Part shown: positions 23,934 through 32,644 of the stretch, piece by piece
Position numbering within the stretch: the stretch's first letter is position 1
Layout: every line of letters starts with the position of its first letter
Source of the DNA: an uncultured Selenomonas sp.
GTDB taxonomy: Bacteria; Bacillota; Negativicutes; Selenomonadales; Selenomonadaceae
Assembly: GCA_947167105.1 (NCBI GenBank)
Contig: CAMVGU010000027.1
Coordinates: 1-42,357 of the forward strand
DNA length: 42,357 nucleotides
Direction: 5' to 3'
Translations under genes and position numbers: made by a program
The notes under the pieces: model-generated
Seen by the model: only the letters and a program-made list of their open reading frames with translations
Told to the model about the DNA's origin: nothing
The model's database searches: none

Positions 23934-25363
23934 GCGCGTTTCCACCTCACGCCGTTCGGCGTATCTTCCAGCACCACACCGGCCTCTTTCAGCTCATCGC
24001 GAATCTTGTCCGCCACCGCCCAGTTCTTTGCCTGACGCGCGTCCTGGCGAATGGAAATGATGAGCTGCATCAGCTTGTCCGTCAGCCCGTCATCTGCCCC
24101 AGCCTCATCCTGCTCAAACAGGCCAATGATGGCAGCCATATCCGCCCAAGCCTTAGCCGCCTGACTAAAGTTGCCTGCGTCAAAAGCCACCTCACCGGAT
24201 GTTACCTGCTGATAGTAGATGTTGATTTCTTTGGACAGGGCAAACATCTGGCTGATGGCCAGGGCCGTGTTGAAATCATCCTCCATCGCCTCATCAAACA
24301 GCCGCCACAGCTCTTTTGCCTTGGCAGCCAACGGCGCAGCCGCCTCCCCGCCCCCATCGGCCTTTGCGGACAGCTCCTTGATATAGCCCTGGGTATTCTG
24401 CAGACGGGAGAGACTTGTCTGGGCCTCGGCCAGCCTTTCCTCGCTGAAATCCAAGGGGCTGCGGTAATGAGTCTGCAAGATAAAGAAACGCACGACCTCA
24501 CCTGGATATTTCGCCAGGATTTCCTTCACGGTGAAGAAATTGCCCTTGGACTTCGACATTTTTTCTTCATGTATGGTGATGAAGCCATTGTGCAGCCAGT
24601 ACTGCGCGAAGCCAGCATCATCACCAAGGCAGGCCTGGGACTGGGCAATCTCATTTTCATGGTGCGGGAAAATCAAATCACTGCCGCCGCCGTGGAAGTC
24701 GAATTTCTCACCCAGATACTTCAGCGACATAGTCGAGCACTCGATATGCCAGCCGGGGCGGCCCTGCCCCCAGGGGCTTTCCCAAGAGGGTTCGCCGGGT
24801 TTCGCAGACTTCCACAGTGCAAAGTCCATGGGATGATGCTTGCGCTCATCCACATCTATGCGCGCACCTGCCTGCATGTCCTCCAGTTTCCTGCCGGACA
24901 GCTTGCCGTAGCCAGTAAATTTCTCTACGCTGTAGAACACATCCCCGTTGGGCAGAGCATAAGCATACCCCTTGTCAATCAGCGTCTGCACCATGGCGAT
25001 GATGTCTGCCATGGTCTCACTGACCCGCGGATATAATTCCGCATGCCGCACATTCAGCGCATCCATCGACTCGAAATAGGACTTGATATAGCGGTCAGAA
25101 ATATCCTTCCAGGTCAGATTCTCCCTGCCTGCCGCCGCAATGATTTTATCATCCACATCCGTGAAATTTTGGATATAGCGAACCTTCAAGCCGTGCTGGG
25201 CGAAATAGCGGCGTATTACATCCCAGGTCACAAAAGGACGCGCATTGCCAATATGGGGGTCATTGTAGGGCGTCACGCCGCAACAGTAGATGCTCACCTC
25301 ACCGGCCTTCAAGGGCTTGAATTCCTGTTTCTGGCGGGTCAGTGTGTTATAAACTTTCAGCAT
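23930..25363 (-). CDS. cysS: Cysteinyl-tRNA synthetase
   Basis: 477 aa, class I synthetase. Zinc-binding Cys in IYCCGVTPYN, HIGH-type motif DPHIGNARPF (about 36-39), GWHIECSTMSLKYLG and FPHHENEIAQSQ (remaining zinc ligands), and KMSKSKGNFF loop. It charges tRNA-Cys. ATG 25363 has AGGAGC eight bases upstream. It heads the run cysS-mrnC-thyX-rlmB-truA-recA-recX-guaA. Its own promoter (25447-25475) and a terminator-like hairpin (25385-25419) precede it. Confidence 0.97.
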   Translation of the reverse strand: MLKVYNTLTRQKQEFKPLKAGEVSIYCCGVTPYNDPHIGNARPFVTWDVIRRYFAQHGLKVRYIQNFTDVDDKIIAAAGRENLTWKDISDRYIKSYFESMDALNVRHAELYPRVSETMADIIAMVQTLIDKGYAYALPNGDVFYSVEKFTGYGKLSGRKLEDMQAGARIDVDERKHHPMDFALWKSAKPGEPSWESPWGQGRPGWHIECSTMSLKYLGEKFDFHGGGSDLIFPHHENEIAQSQACLGDDAGFAQYWLHNGFITIHEEKMSKSKGNFFTVKEILAKYPGEVVRFFILQTHYRSPLDFSEERLAEAQTSLSRLQNTQGYIKELSAKADGGGEAAAPLAAKAKELWRLFDEAMEDDFNTALAISQMFALSKEINIYYQQVTSGEVAFDAGNFSQAAKAWADMAAIIGLFEQDEAGADDGLTDKLMQLIISIRQDARQAKNWAVADKIRDELKEAGVVLEDTPNGVRWKRA

Positions 25364-25384
25364 TCCCGTATGCTCCTTTTCAGC

Positions 25385-25419
25385 AAAAAACCTGCGCCTA
25401 GATTATTAGTAGACGCAGG
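25385..25419 (-). terminator. metK terminator / candidate cysS leader attenuator
   Basis: CCTGCG (25391-25396) pairs with CGCAGG (25414-25419), the stem continuing with CTA/TAG around a 9-base loop; leftward RNA ends in six U (25385-25390). It lies between the cysS promoter and the cysS ribosome binding site with only 21 bases to the start codon. It would therefore stop both metK read-through and cysS initiations unless bypassed. Confidence 0.75.
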
Positions 25420-25446
25420 TAAAAATTTACGCCATTTCTGGCATAC

Positions 25447-25475
25447 ATTTTAGCAGAAAATGCCTATTTTTTCAA
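25447..25475 (-). promoter_or_regulatory. cysS operon promoter
   Basis: On the minus strand TTGAAA (25470-25475), 17 bases, TAAAAT (25447-25452). The start would be near 25440, giving a leader of about 77 bases. No T-box features (AGGGUGGNACCGCG element, specifier loop) fit in that length. Confidence 0.75.
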
Positions 25476-25491
25476 ATGCTGACAGCAGAAA

Positions 25492-26682
25492 TCACAGACC
25501 TGCTTCCTTGCGCAGCACATCCGCCTTATCCGTGTGCTCCCAAGGCAGGTCAATATCCGTGCGGCCAAAGTGACCATAGGCAGCCGTCTGCCTGTAAATC
25601 GGGCGGCGCAGGTCAAGCATCTTGATGATGCCGGCCGGGCGCAGGTCGAAGTGCTTGCTGACAAGCTCCTCGATTTTCTCCTCTGCCACCTTGTGGGTGC
25701 CGAAGGTATCCACCATCACGGACACCGGACGCGCCACACCGATAGCATAGGCCAACTGGATTTCGCAACGCTCGGCGAGGCCCGCAGCCACGATGTTCTT
25801 TGCCACATAGCGGGCTGCGTAGGCCGCACTACGGTCAACCTTCGTGGGATCCTTGCCGGAGAAGGCACCGCCGCCATGACGAGCCCAGCCGCCATAAGTA
25901 TCGACGATAATCTTGCGTCCCGTAAGACCGGAGTCCCCCTGGGGGCCGCCGACCACAAACTTGCCCGTCGGATTCACGAAATACCTTGTTCCGTCACTCA
26001 GCAGTTCCGCCGGCACAATCGGCTTTATAACATGCTCAATCAAATCCTTGCGGATGGTTTCCAGCGTCACATCCTCATCATGCTGCGTGGAAATGACTAT
26101 AGTATCAACAGCAACGGGCTTGCCATCCTCATATACAACTGTGACCTGGGTCTTGCCGTCCGGGCGCAGATAAGGCAGGGTGCCATCCTTGCGGACTTCC
26201 GTCAGGCGACGGGCCAGGCGATGGGCCAGGGCAATCGGCAGCGGCATGAATTCCGGTGTCTCATTCGTTGCATAACCGAACATCATACCCTGGTCACCGG
26301 CACCGGTGGCCTCCTCAACACCCATTTCACCCTCACGTGCTTCCAATGCCTGATTGACGCCTTGGGCGATATCAGGGGACTGCTCATCCAGCGAGACAAG
26401 AATACCGCAAGTATGGCAGTCAAATCCATACTTGGCACGGGTATAGCCAATCTCCTGGACTGTAGAGCGAATAATCTTGGGAATGTCCACATAGCACTTG
26501 GTCGAAATCTCACCAACAACATGCACCTGACCGGTCGTGACCAGTGTCTCGCAGGCCACACGTCCCTGCGGGTCCTGAGCAATGATGGCATCCAGGATGG
26601 CGTCCGAAATCTGATCGGCCATCTTATCGGGATGTCCTTCCGTCACGGACTCGGAAGTGAACAGCATTCTCTTTTTGCTCAT
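25492..26682 (-). CDS. metK: S-adenosylmethionine synthetase
   Basis: 396 aa. Makes SAM from methionine and ATP. Family blocks are [20 protein letters not shown] (N-terminal), [15 protein letters not shown] and [19 protein letters not shown] (P-loop-like phosphate binding). ATG 26682 has GGAGG seven bases upstream. It is preceded by a SAM-I riboswitch and ends before the hairpin at 25385-25419. Its product feeds SpeD in the polyamine operon further right. Confidence 0.98.
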   Translation of the reverse strand: MSKKRMLFTSESVTEGHPDKMADQISDAILDAIIAQDPQGRVACETLVTTGQVHVVGEISTKCYVDIPKIIRSTVQEIGYTRAKYGFDCHTCGILVSLDEQSPDIAQGVNQALEAREGEMGVEEATGAGDQGMMFGYATNETPEFMPLPIALAHRLARRLTEVRKDGTLPYLRPDGKTQVTVVYEDGKPVAVDTIVISTQHDEDVTLETIRKDLIEHVIKPIVPAELLSDGTRYFVNPTGKFVVGGPQGDSGLTGRKIIVDTYGGWARHGGGAFSGKDPTKVDRSAAYAARYVAKNIVAAGLAERCEIQLAYAIGVARPVSVMVDTFGTHKVAEEKIEELVSKHFDLRPAGIIKMLDLRRPIYRQTAAYGHFGRTDIDLPWEHTDKADVLRKEAGL

Positions 26683-26754
26683 TTGATTTGCCTCCTTCGC
26701 AAAATAAGCACCATAAGCCTGAATTAACCCCGCTCCCGGCTTTAAGCCAATAAG

Positions 26755-26893
26755 AAAAGGCTCTCGTAAGTGAGAGCCTTTTTATCGTACTCTCATCTTA
26801 TAGGTCTATGCCTAAAGGAATTGGCACCGTTTTGAATCAATCAATGGTTGCCGCAGCTTCATCGGGCCTGTCCCTCTGCTGCTCTTGATGAGG
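26755..26893 (-). promoter_or_regulatory. SAM-I (S-box) riboswitch of metK with terminator
   Basis: On the minus strand the aptamer begins CCTCATCAAGAGCAG and continues GAGGGACAGGCCCGATGAAG, then CTGCGGCAACC and GGTGCCAATTCC. It closes with GATGAGA (26791-26797), pairing with CTCATC at 26887-26892 as helix P1. These are the conserved S-box blocks. Downstream AAGGCTCTC/GAGAGCCTT (26757-26780) forms the terminator hairpin followed by U residues. High SAM should favour termination and shut off metK. Confidence 0.95.
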
Positions 26894-26912
26894 TTTATTC
26901 AGTTACGGTTAC

Positions 26913-26941
26913 ATCATACTTCATAGACAGATATCTGTCAA
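26913..26941 (-). promoter_or_regulatory. metK/riboswitch promoter
   Basis: On the minus strand TTGACA (26936-26941), 17 bases, TATGAT (26913-26918). The start would be near 26906, just ahead of the S-box aptamer. The 14-base palindrome GACAGATATCTGTC (26926-26939) covers most of the -35 box and half of the spacer. Confidence 0.85.
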
Positions 26942-26949
26942 GGTTTTCG

Positions 26950-28737
26950 TTAAATACGGAATTTGCTAACCGAATCCTCCAGGGTTTTCGCCATCTCCGA
27001 CAGGGTCTGGCTTGCATTTGCAATCTCATGCATCGTCGCCGTCTGCTCCTGGGTAGCCGCCGAGACGGTCTCTGCCTCAGAGGCCACATTGCGGCTCATG
27101 GCGCTGATTTTCTCGATAGCCTGGGAAATGTCCGCCGTATTGGAGGTCAGCGCCTTGATGACACGCTCCATCTCCTCAGACTCCTTGGCTACCTGGGAAA
27201 CCATGCCTGCAATTTCATGGAAGGATGCGCCAGCACCATTGACGGCCTCAGCACCGTTTTGCACCTGTATAACACCATCTTCCATGACCTGCACTGCCTG
27301 GCCGGCCTTATTCTGAATCGTGCTGATCAGGGCAGCTATCTCCCCTGCAGAAGTGCTGGACTGCTCTGCCAGCTTCCTGACCTCATCGGCCACGACTGCA
27401 AAGCCACGGCCATGCTCACCGGCACGTGCCGCCTCAATGGCCGCATTCAGGGCCAGCAGGTTAGTCTGCTCCGCAATCTGCGAAATAGCATCGACAATGG
27501 CGCCGATTTTGTCCGACTCCTGACCAAGCTCGCGTATGACCTTCGCTGAATCGCTGACCGTGTCCTCCACCAGTCTCATTTGCTTCACGGCTTCAGTAAC
27601 CTTGCGCTCGCCTTCATCCGCATTATTTTTGGTTTGCTCCACTGCCGCCACTGTACGAACCACGGACTTGGCGAACCCTTCCATATGATTGTTCAATTCG
27701 CCCGTGCGTTCACCAGCAGTCTCTACCTCCGTAAACTGCTCACTGCAGGCACCGGCCACATTGACAATGGAATCTGCCACCTGGCCACTGGCCACCGCCG
27801 ACTGGCTGGAACTTTCCTTAAGCTGATTGGCAGACATGGCCACCTGCTGGGAGGATTCCTTGACCTGCTGCATCATGCTGCCCACGCTGTCCTGCAGCTT
27901 GCGCAGCCCCCGCGTCATATCGCCGATCTCATCACCGCGCTGCACATCCTGGGCCGTGTCGCCCGTATGACGGAAATCACCCGTGGACAAGGTATGCAGC
28001 TTGGCCGTCACACGGCCGATTGGTGCCACAATCTTATTTCCTGCCCAGACCGCCAGGGCCACCAGTATTGCCTCCAGGACGGCAATGAAAATAATCACGC
28101 CAATCATGCTGGAGATAAAAGCCTGATTGGCAATTTCCTTCTCCTCTGCCACCTTTGTGTCTATATAGTCTATCCAGACACCCGTGCCCAGCACCCATTC
28201 ATAAGGCTCGTATGCCACAGTATAATTGCGCTTCGGCAACGGCTCCGTTTCATTCGGCTTCGGGAACATCAAATCCGTGAATCCGCCCCCGCTCTGTCTG
28301 CCGTTTGCAATCATCTCCTGGATGAACTTGCGCCCGGAAGGATCGGTGGCATCCCAGCGGGACTTGCCTTCCGTATCACGCCCCAGCAGCACTACATTCA
28401 CGCCATTGTTCGTATCAATCCAGAAATAGCCCTTGCCCTCGTCATAACGCAAATCGCGTACACGGTCAGCAGCTTCTTTTTTGGCCTGTTCCACGGTTAA
28501 TTCACCGGCCACCTGCTTCTTGTGTACCTCTTCAATAACCGAGACAGCCATCTGCGTCTCGTTCTTCAGTTCCCGCTCCACCGCCTCAGTCAAGGTAGAC
28601 CGGTAAGTTTCTATACTGCGCTCATTTTCCTCCCACATGGAATGCAGGAACAAGGCGCTCACGCACAACATGGTGAGCAGCGAACTCCCCACTATCATGC
28701 CGATGAACTTGGTCCTGAGTGTCAATCCCTGATACAT
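26950..28737 (-). CDS. Methyl-accepting chemotaxis protein with Cache sensor
   Basis: 595 aa transmembrane chemoreceptor. TM1 is at about 10-30. An extracytoplasmic single-Cache domain ([52 protein letters not shown], about 35-185) is followed by TM2 (about 195-225), a HAMP domain ([20 protein letters not shown]) and the methyl-accepting coiled coil with hairpin tip [23 protein letters not shown]. The Cache type commonly senses small organic acids, but the ligand is unknown. There is no NWETF tether at the C-terminus. ATG 28737 follows AAGGAGGA. It lies 53 bases after the 73-aa gene and is likely co-transcribed. Confidence 0.95.
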   Translation of the reverse strand: MYQGLTLRTKFIGMIVGSSLLTMLCVSALFLHSMWEENERSIETYRSTLTEAVERELKNETQMAVSVIEEVHKKQVAGELTVEQAKKEAADRVRDLRYDEGKGYFWIDTNNGVNVVLLGRDTEGKSRWDATDPSGRKFIQEMIANGRQSGGGFTDLMFPKPNETEPLPKRNYTVAYEPYEWVLGTGVWIDYIDTKVAEEKEIANQAFISSMIGVIIFIAVLEAILVALAVWAGNKIVAPIGRVTAKLHTLSTGDFRHTGDTAQDVQRGDEIGDMTRGLRKLQDSVGSMMQQVKESSQQVAMSANQLKESSSQSAVASGQVADSIVNVAGACSEQFTEVETAGERTGELNNHMEGFAKSVVRTVAAVEQTKNNADEGERKVTEAVKQMRLVEDTVSDSAKVIRELGQESDKIGAIVDAISQIAEQTNLLALNAAIEAARAGEHGRGFAVVADEVRKLAEQSSTSAGEIAALISTIQNKAGQAVQVMEDGVIQVQNGAEAVNGAGASFHEIAGMVSQVAKESEEMERVIKALTSNTADISQAIEKISAMSRNVASEAETVSAATQEQTATMHEIANASQTLSEMAKTLEDSVSKFRI

Positions 28738-28790
28738 GCAAATCCTCCTTCAGACAATAAATCCGACCTGTGCTGCTTACAACTAACACT

Positions 28791-29012
28791 TCAAAGACCG
28801 GCCCTTGCGTAATATTCCCGCAAAACATCATCTTTCTTGCGCCCCTGTGCCTCTGCCAGATCCGCAGCCAGCAAGTCGCAAGCTTGATCCAGGCTGGCAA
28901 AGCGGTTGATGAGTTCCTGTATCTTATTGATCTCCGCATAGCTTGACTCATAGCTCTGGCGCTCTTTCAGCAGCTCCAAGGCTTTGCGCACCGGCTGCTT
29001 AACATCTTCCAT
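28791..29012 (-). CDS. Small helical protein of unknown function, 73 aa
   Basis: ATG 29012 has GGAGGTG six bases upstream; an in-frame GTG at 29021 overlaps that site. The product, MEDVKQPVRKALELLKERQS onward, is predicted to be almost all helix with heptad-like Leu/Ile spacing and an Arg/Lys-rich C-terminus. No family is recognised. It lies directly upstream of the chemoreceptor gene in the same orientation. Confidence 0.7.
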   Translation of the reverse strand: MEDVKQPVRKALELLKERQSYESSYAEINKIQELINRFASLDQACDLLAADLAEAQGRKKDDVLREYYARAGL

Positions 29013-29166
29013 CTTCGACACCTCCTGATACTATTCACCCTATACTTTGGAGTAAATACGACCAATCCCTGCCTTTTTCCTGCTTAAAGAAAAAAATTCA
29101 TAAGGAAAAAGCCAGTAATATCATAGACTGTCTTTTAGAAAGTCCCTAACAAACAGAGGGTAATGC

Positions 29167-29202
29167 ATAAAAAGGCTTCACGGCAAAACACCGTGAAGCC
29201 TT
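29167..29202 (-). terminator. Terminator of tRNA-Arg
   Basis: AAGGCTTCACGG (29172-29183) pairs perfectly with CCGTGAAGCCTT (29191-29202) across a 7-base loop; leftward RNA ends in a U tract. It is 11 bases past the tRNA 3' end. Confidence 0.9.
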
Positions 29203-29212
29203 GAATATTCTC

Positions 29213-29289
29213 TGGTGCGCTCGGCGGGAGTCGAACCCACGCTTTCAGCTCCGGAGGCTAACGTCCTATCCACTGGACTACGAGCGCAC
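29213..29289 (-). tRNA. tRNA-Arg (anticodon CCG)
   Basis: The minus strand reads as a full cloverleaf: acceptor GTGCGCT/AGCGCAC, D-arm TAGTCCAGTGGATAGGA, anticodon loop CTCCGGA with anticodon CCG (reads CGG), T-arm GGGTTCGACTCCC and an encoded CCA (29213-29215). A terminator follows. A weak TTGTTT-17-TAACAT promoter may lie upstream. Confidence 0.95.
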
Positions 29290-29369
29290 AAAAATCACTT
29301 ACAATATGTTATCACATACATTAACTAAAAACAAGGGCAACTTTGATTTTTTAAAGAAACATGTCCCTA

Positions 29370-29430
29370 AGGAACTGTAGCGAAATAAACTAGACCAGCA
29401 AGATGTCCAGGTTATAAGTCTACAGTTCCT
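29370..29430. repeat. 11-bp inverted repeat downstream of speB
   Basis: AGGAACTGTAG (29370-29380) is the exact reverse complement of CTACAGTTCCT (29420-29430); the latter overlaps the speB stop codon. The 39-base loop is AT-rich. No U tract follows, so it is not a classic terminator. It may be an RNA 3'-end structure of the polyamine operon. Confidence 0.55.
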
Positions 29431-30322
29431 AAACCAACTGCGGACACAGAAACGGTCTCTCCAGGCACAGCAGCATCTCGCGCAGAAGCTTCAGCGCAAC
29501 GGCCGTAGATGCGCCACTGGCATCAAGCTGCGGCGAGAGCTCCACCAAATCGCAGCCCACGACATTCGCGCCGCTACATACCCGCAGCGCAGCGGACAGA
29601 AGCTGCTGGAAGGTCACGCCCCCCGCCTCCGGCGTGCCCGTGCCTGGAAAGACAGAGGGGTCAAGCACATCCAAATCTATGGTGAAATAGACCGGTACTT
29701 TTCTCTCACGCAGTCTGGCGATGGTATTATCCAGTCCCGTAAAATCAAATTTATGGATTTCCGTGTGGCCTTCGGCAGACCACTGCCACTCTGCCCGCTC
29801 ACCGCTGCGGATGCCGAACTGGTGGATGCGCCCGTCCCCCAGGATATCCCAGGCGCGACGCATCACGGAAGCATGGGAAAGACCCACGCCCAGGTATTCA
29901 TCCCGCAAGTCGGTGTGGGCATCGAAGTGAATGATATGCAAATCAGAATAGTGCTCCGCTACAGCCCGGATTGGTGCCAGGCTCACAAGATGCTCCCCCC
30001 CCAGCATAAAGGGCAGCTTATGATCGGCAAGGATTTCCGCTGCCTGCTGCTGCAGCATTGCAAGAGCCTGCTCCGGCGCGCCGAAGGGCAGCTCCAGGTC
30101 GCCGCCGTCAAAAACCGCCGCATCCTCCAAATCCAAGTCCTGATACGGGCTGTAGGTTTCCAGCCCGTAAGACTCGGCCCGCATGGCACGGCTCGCGAAA
30201 CGCGTCCCCGGACGGTAGGAAGTCGTAGAATCAAAAGGAGCACCATAGAGCACGATGCGGCTCGTCTCATAAGCCTTATCGCAACCTAAAAAAGTCTCCA
30301 CATTAAGCGTGCGCTTCAACAT
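29429..30322 (-). CDS. speB: Agmatinase
   Basis: 297 aa, arginase/agmatinase superfamily. Manganese ligands are visible in GGEHLVS, HFDAHTDLRDEY and TIDLDVLDPSVFPGTGTPEAGG. It hydrolyses agmatine to putrescine and urea. The start overlaps the speE 3' end by 20 bases. It is the last gene of the speD-speA-speE-speB operon, which supports agmatinase over other ureohydrolases. Confidence 0.93.
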   Translation of the reverse strand: MLKRTLNVETFLGCDKAYETSRIVLYGAPFDSTTSYRPGTRFASRAMRAESYGLETYSPYQDLDLEDAAVFDGGDLELPFGAPEQALAMLQQQAAEILADHKLPFMLGGEHLVSLAPIRAVAEHYSDLHIIHFDAHTDLRDEYLGVGLSHASVMRRAWDILGDGRIHQFGIRSGERAEWQWSAEGHTEIHKFDFTGLDNTIARLRERKVPVYFTIDLDVLDPSVFPGTGTPEAGGVTFQQLLSAALRVCSGANVVGCDLVELSPQLDASGASTAVALKLLREMLLCLERPFLCPQLV

Positions 30323-31163
30323 CTTTCAGCATAGCCTCCACATAGTTCGGCAGGGCGAAAGCCCCTGCATGCAGCTGCGTATTGTAATATTTGGTCGCAA
30401 GGCCCAACTGCTTCCAGCCGACAAAATCCACGCCTTCCACCGGCTGCCGCTGTTTGGCCGCATAGCCGAACAGCCAATGGCCGGAAGGATAAGTCGGGAT
30501 ATGCGCCTGATAAACACGGCTCACGGGGAAAGACTCCACAATGCGCTTGTGCGCCCGCTGCATCGCATAGGCATCCTTCTCATAGAAGGGGCTTTCATGC
30601 TGATTGACCATGATGCCGTCCTCATGCAGCGCCTTATAACAGTTGCCGTAGAACTCCTTCGTGAAGAGCCCCTCCCCAGGGCCGAAGGGATCCGTAGAAT
30701 CCACGATAATCAGGTCATAGGCGTCCTCGCAGCCCCGCACAAAACGCAGACCGTCCTCAAAATGCAGGGACACCCGCGCATCATCCAAGCGCCCCGCCGT
30801 CTGGGGCAGATATTCACGGCAGGCTTCCACTACCTGCTCATCAATTTCACACAAATCAATATGACGCAGCCCCGGATATTTCAGCAGTTCCCGCACGGCA
30901 CCGCCATCACCGCCGCCAATAACCAGCACATCCCCGGCCTTCTGGTTCACGCACATGGGCACATGCACAATCATTTCATGATAGACGAACTCGTCCTTCT
31001 CCGTCAGCATCATATAGCCATCCAGCGTCAGGAAACGCCCGAATTCCGGCGACTCGAAGATATCTATACGCTGGAATTCACTACGGGCAGAATAAAGTTG
31101 CTTATCCACCTTAATGGAGAAACCGACGTTGGCTGTATGTTTTTCCGTAAACCACAATTCCAT
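30303..31163 (-). CDS. speE: Spermidine synthase
   Basis: 286 aa. Transfers the aminopropyl group of decarboxylated SAM to putrescine. The SAM-type nucleotide-binding loop VLVIGGGDGGAVRELLKYP (about 75-90), the E-D pair in IDLCEIDEQVVEACREYLP and the VDSTDPFGPGEGLFTKEFY gate are typical. ATG 31163 has GGAG eight bases upstream. It lies in the polyamine operon between the decarboxylase and agmatinase genes. Confidence 0.96.
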   Translation of the reverse strand: MELWFTEKHTANVGFSIKVDKQLYSARSEFQRIDIFESPEFGRFLTLDGYMMLTEKDEFVYHEMIVHVPMCVNQKAGDVLVIGGGDGGAVRELLKYPGLRHIDLCEIDEQVVEACREYLPQTAGRLDDARVSLHFEDGLRFVRGCEDAYDLIIVDSTDPFGPGEGLFTKEFYGNCYKALHEDGIMVNQHESPFYEKDAYAMQRAHKRIVESFPVSRVYQAHIPTYPSGHWLFGYAAKQRQPVEGVDFVGWKQLGLATKYYNTQLHAGAFALPNYVEAMLKDVEAHA

Positions 31164-31182
31164 CTGAAAGTCTCCGTCCTTG

Positions 31183-32631
31183 TCATTTCACCACATTGAG
31201 CTGCCTTATGCTCATATCCTCCGGCCCTGTCATCTGGCAGCCCTTTTTCTTCGCGTAGCGGATATACTGCAAAATCTCGTCTGTAATCAACTCCCCCGGT
31301 GCCAGAATGGGAATGCCCGGCGGATAGCACATCACGAACTCGCTGCAAACACGTCCCGCAGTCTCCTCCAGCGGCAAAGACTCCTTCTGCGCATAGAAAG
31401 CCTCCTGGGGGCCAAGCTTCACCACCGGGTCTATGTACTCGGCCTTCAGCATCTTCGAGGAATCCTTGCGGTAATTGCGGCGGATTTCTGCCAGGGCAGC
31501 TACCAGACGCTCCAGATCCTTCTCACGGTCGCCGACAGACACATAGGCCAGGATATTCGCAATATCGCCGAACTCCGTCTGAATATCGTATTCATCACGC
31601 AGTATGTCATAAACCTCGATGCCTGCAAGACCCACCGGCCGCGTAAAGACAGACAGCTTAGTAATATCGAAATCGAAAATCGAATCACCGTTGACAAGTT
31701 CCCGGCTGTAGGCGTAGAAATCCCCCAGGGCATTGATTTCCTCGCGAGCGTACTCCACCAACTGGATGACCTTATCGAAAATCTCGTGACCATGCAGTGC
31801 CAAACGCCTGCGGGAAATGTCAAGGCTGGACATCAGCAGGTAGGAGCCACTGGTGGTCTGGGTGATATTGATAATCTGATGCACATAGCCCACATTCATA
31901 TCAGGCCCGCACAACAGCAGCGAACTCTGGGTCAGGGAACCGCCGGATTTGTGCATGGAAAGCGCGGCCATATCAGCCCCCGCCTCCATTGCAGACATGG
32001 GTAGCTTTTCGTGGAAGGCAAAATGGGTGCCATGGGCCTCGTCTGCCAGCACTTTCATGCCGTGAGCGTGGGCCAGCTCCGTGATGCGCTTGATATCCGA
32101 GCAGATGCCGTAATAGGTGGGGTTATTGATTAGTACAGCCTTGGCATCGGGATTCTCCGCAATCGCCTTCTGCACCTGCGCCACGCTCATGCCCAGGGAA
32201 ATGCCCAGTGTTTCATCCATTTCCGGATTCACATAGACAGGGATAGCACCGCAGAGAATCAGGGCGTTGATGGCACTTCGATGCACATTGCGCGGCATGA
32301 TGATTTTGTCCCCGCGCCCCACGGCAGACAGCACCATGGCCTGCACTGCCGAGGTCGTGCCCCCCACCATGAAAAAGGCATGGGCAGCGCCGAAGGCCTC
32401 CGCTGCCAGCGCCTCCGCATCCTTGATGACTGACACCGGATGGCAGAGATTATCCAGCATCTTCATGGAATTCACATCCACATCAAGACAACGCTGGCCC
32501 AGAAATTCCGTCAAATCCGGGTTGCCCCTGCCCCGTTTATGTCCGGGTACGTCAAAGGGCACAAGCCGTGCCCTTTTCATCCTCTCCAGGGCCTCCAAGA
32601 CCGGCGCCTGCTCCTGTGAAAGAAATGGCAT
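31183..32631 (-). CDS. speA: Arginine decarboxylase (Orn/Lys/Arg decarboxylase family, short biosynthetic type)
   Basis: 482 aa from ATG 32631 (MPFLSQEQAPVLEALERMKR) with GAAGGGGG seven bases upstream; the open frame continues about 34 codons further but into the speD end. The fold type I PLP motif is seen: AHAFFMVGGTTSAVQAMVLS, LINNPTYYGI, VLADEAHGTHFAFH and the PLP lysine in ALSMHKSGGSLTQSS. The size matches the compact Bacillus SpeA type rather than the 700-residue inducible enzymes. Arginine as substrate is inferred from the neighbouring agmatinase; lysine or ornithine cannot be excluded by motif alone. Confidence 0.85.
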   Translation of the reverse strand: MPFLSQEQAPVLEALERMKRARLVPFDVPGHKRGRGNPDLTEFLGQRCLDVDVNSMKMLDNLCHPVSVIKDAEALAAEAFGAAHAFFMVGGTTSAVQAMVLSAVGRGDKIIMPRNVHRSAINALILCGAIPVYVNPEMDETLGISLGMSVAQVQKAIAENPDAKAVLINNPTYYGICSDIKRITELAHAHGMKVLADEAHGTHFAFHEKLPMSAMEAGADMAALSMHKSGGSLTQSSLLLCGPDMNVGYVHQIINITQTTSGSYLLMSSLDISRRRLALHGHEIFDKVIQLVEYAREEINALGDFYAYSRELVNGDSIFDFDITKLSVFTRPVGLAGIEVYDILRDEYDIQTEFGDIANILAYVSVGDREKDLERLVAALAEIRRNYRKDSSKMLKAEYIDPVVKLGPQEAFYAQKESLPLEETAGRVCSEFVMCYPPGIPILAPGELITDEILQYIRYAKKKGCQMTGPEDMSIRQLNVVK

Positions 32632-32644
32632 TGCCCTGCCCCCT

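Noticed and set aside
25364..25445. T-box leader of cysS
   Set aside because: The leader is only about 77 bases and lacks the conserved T-box sequence, specifier loop and antiterminator.
28754..28782. TTGTAA-17-TATTGT promoter before the chemoreceptor gene
   Set aside because: Its start point would fall inside the ribosome binding site, leaving no room for a leader; co-transcription with the 73-aa gene is more likely.
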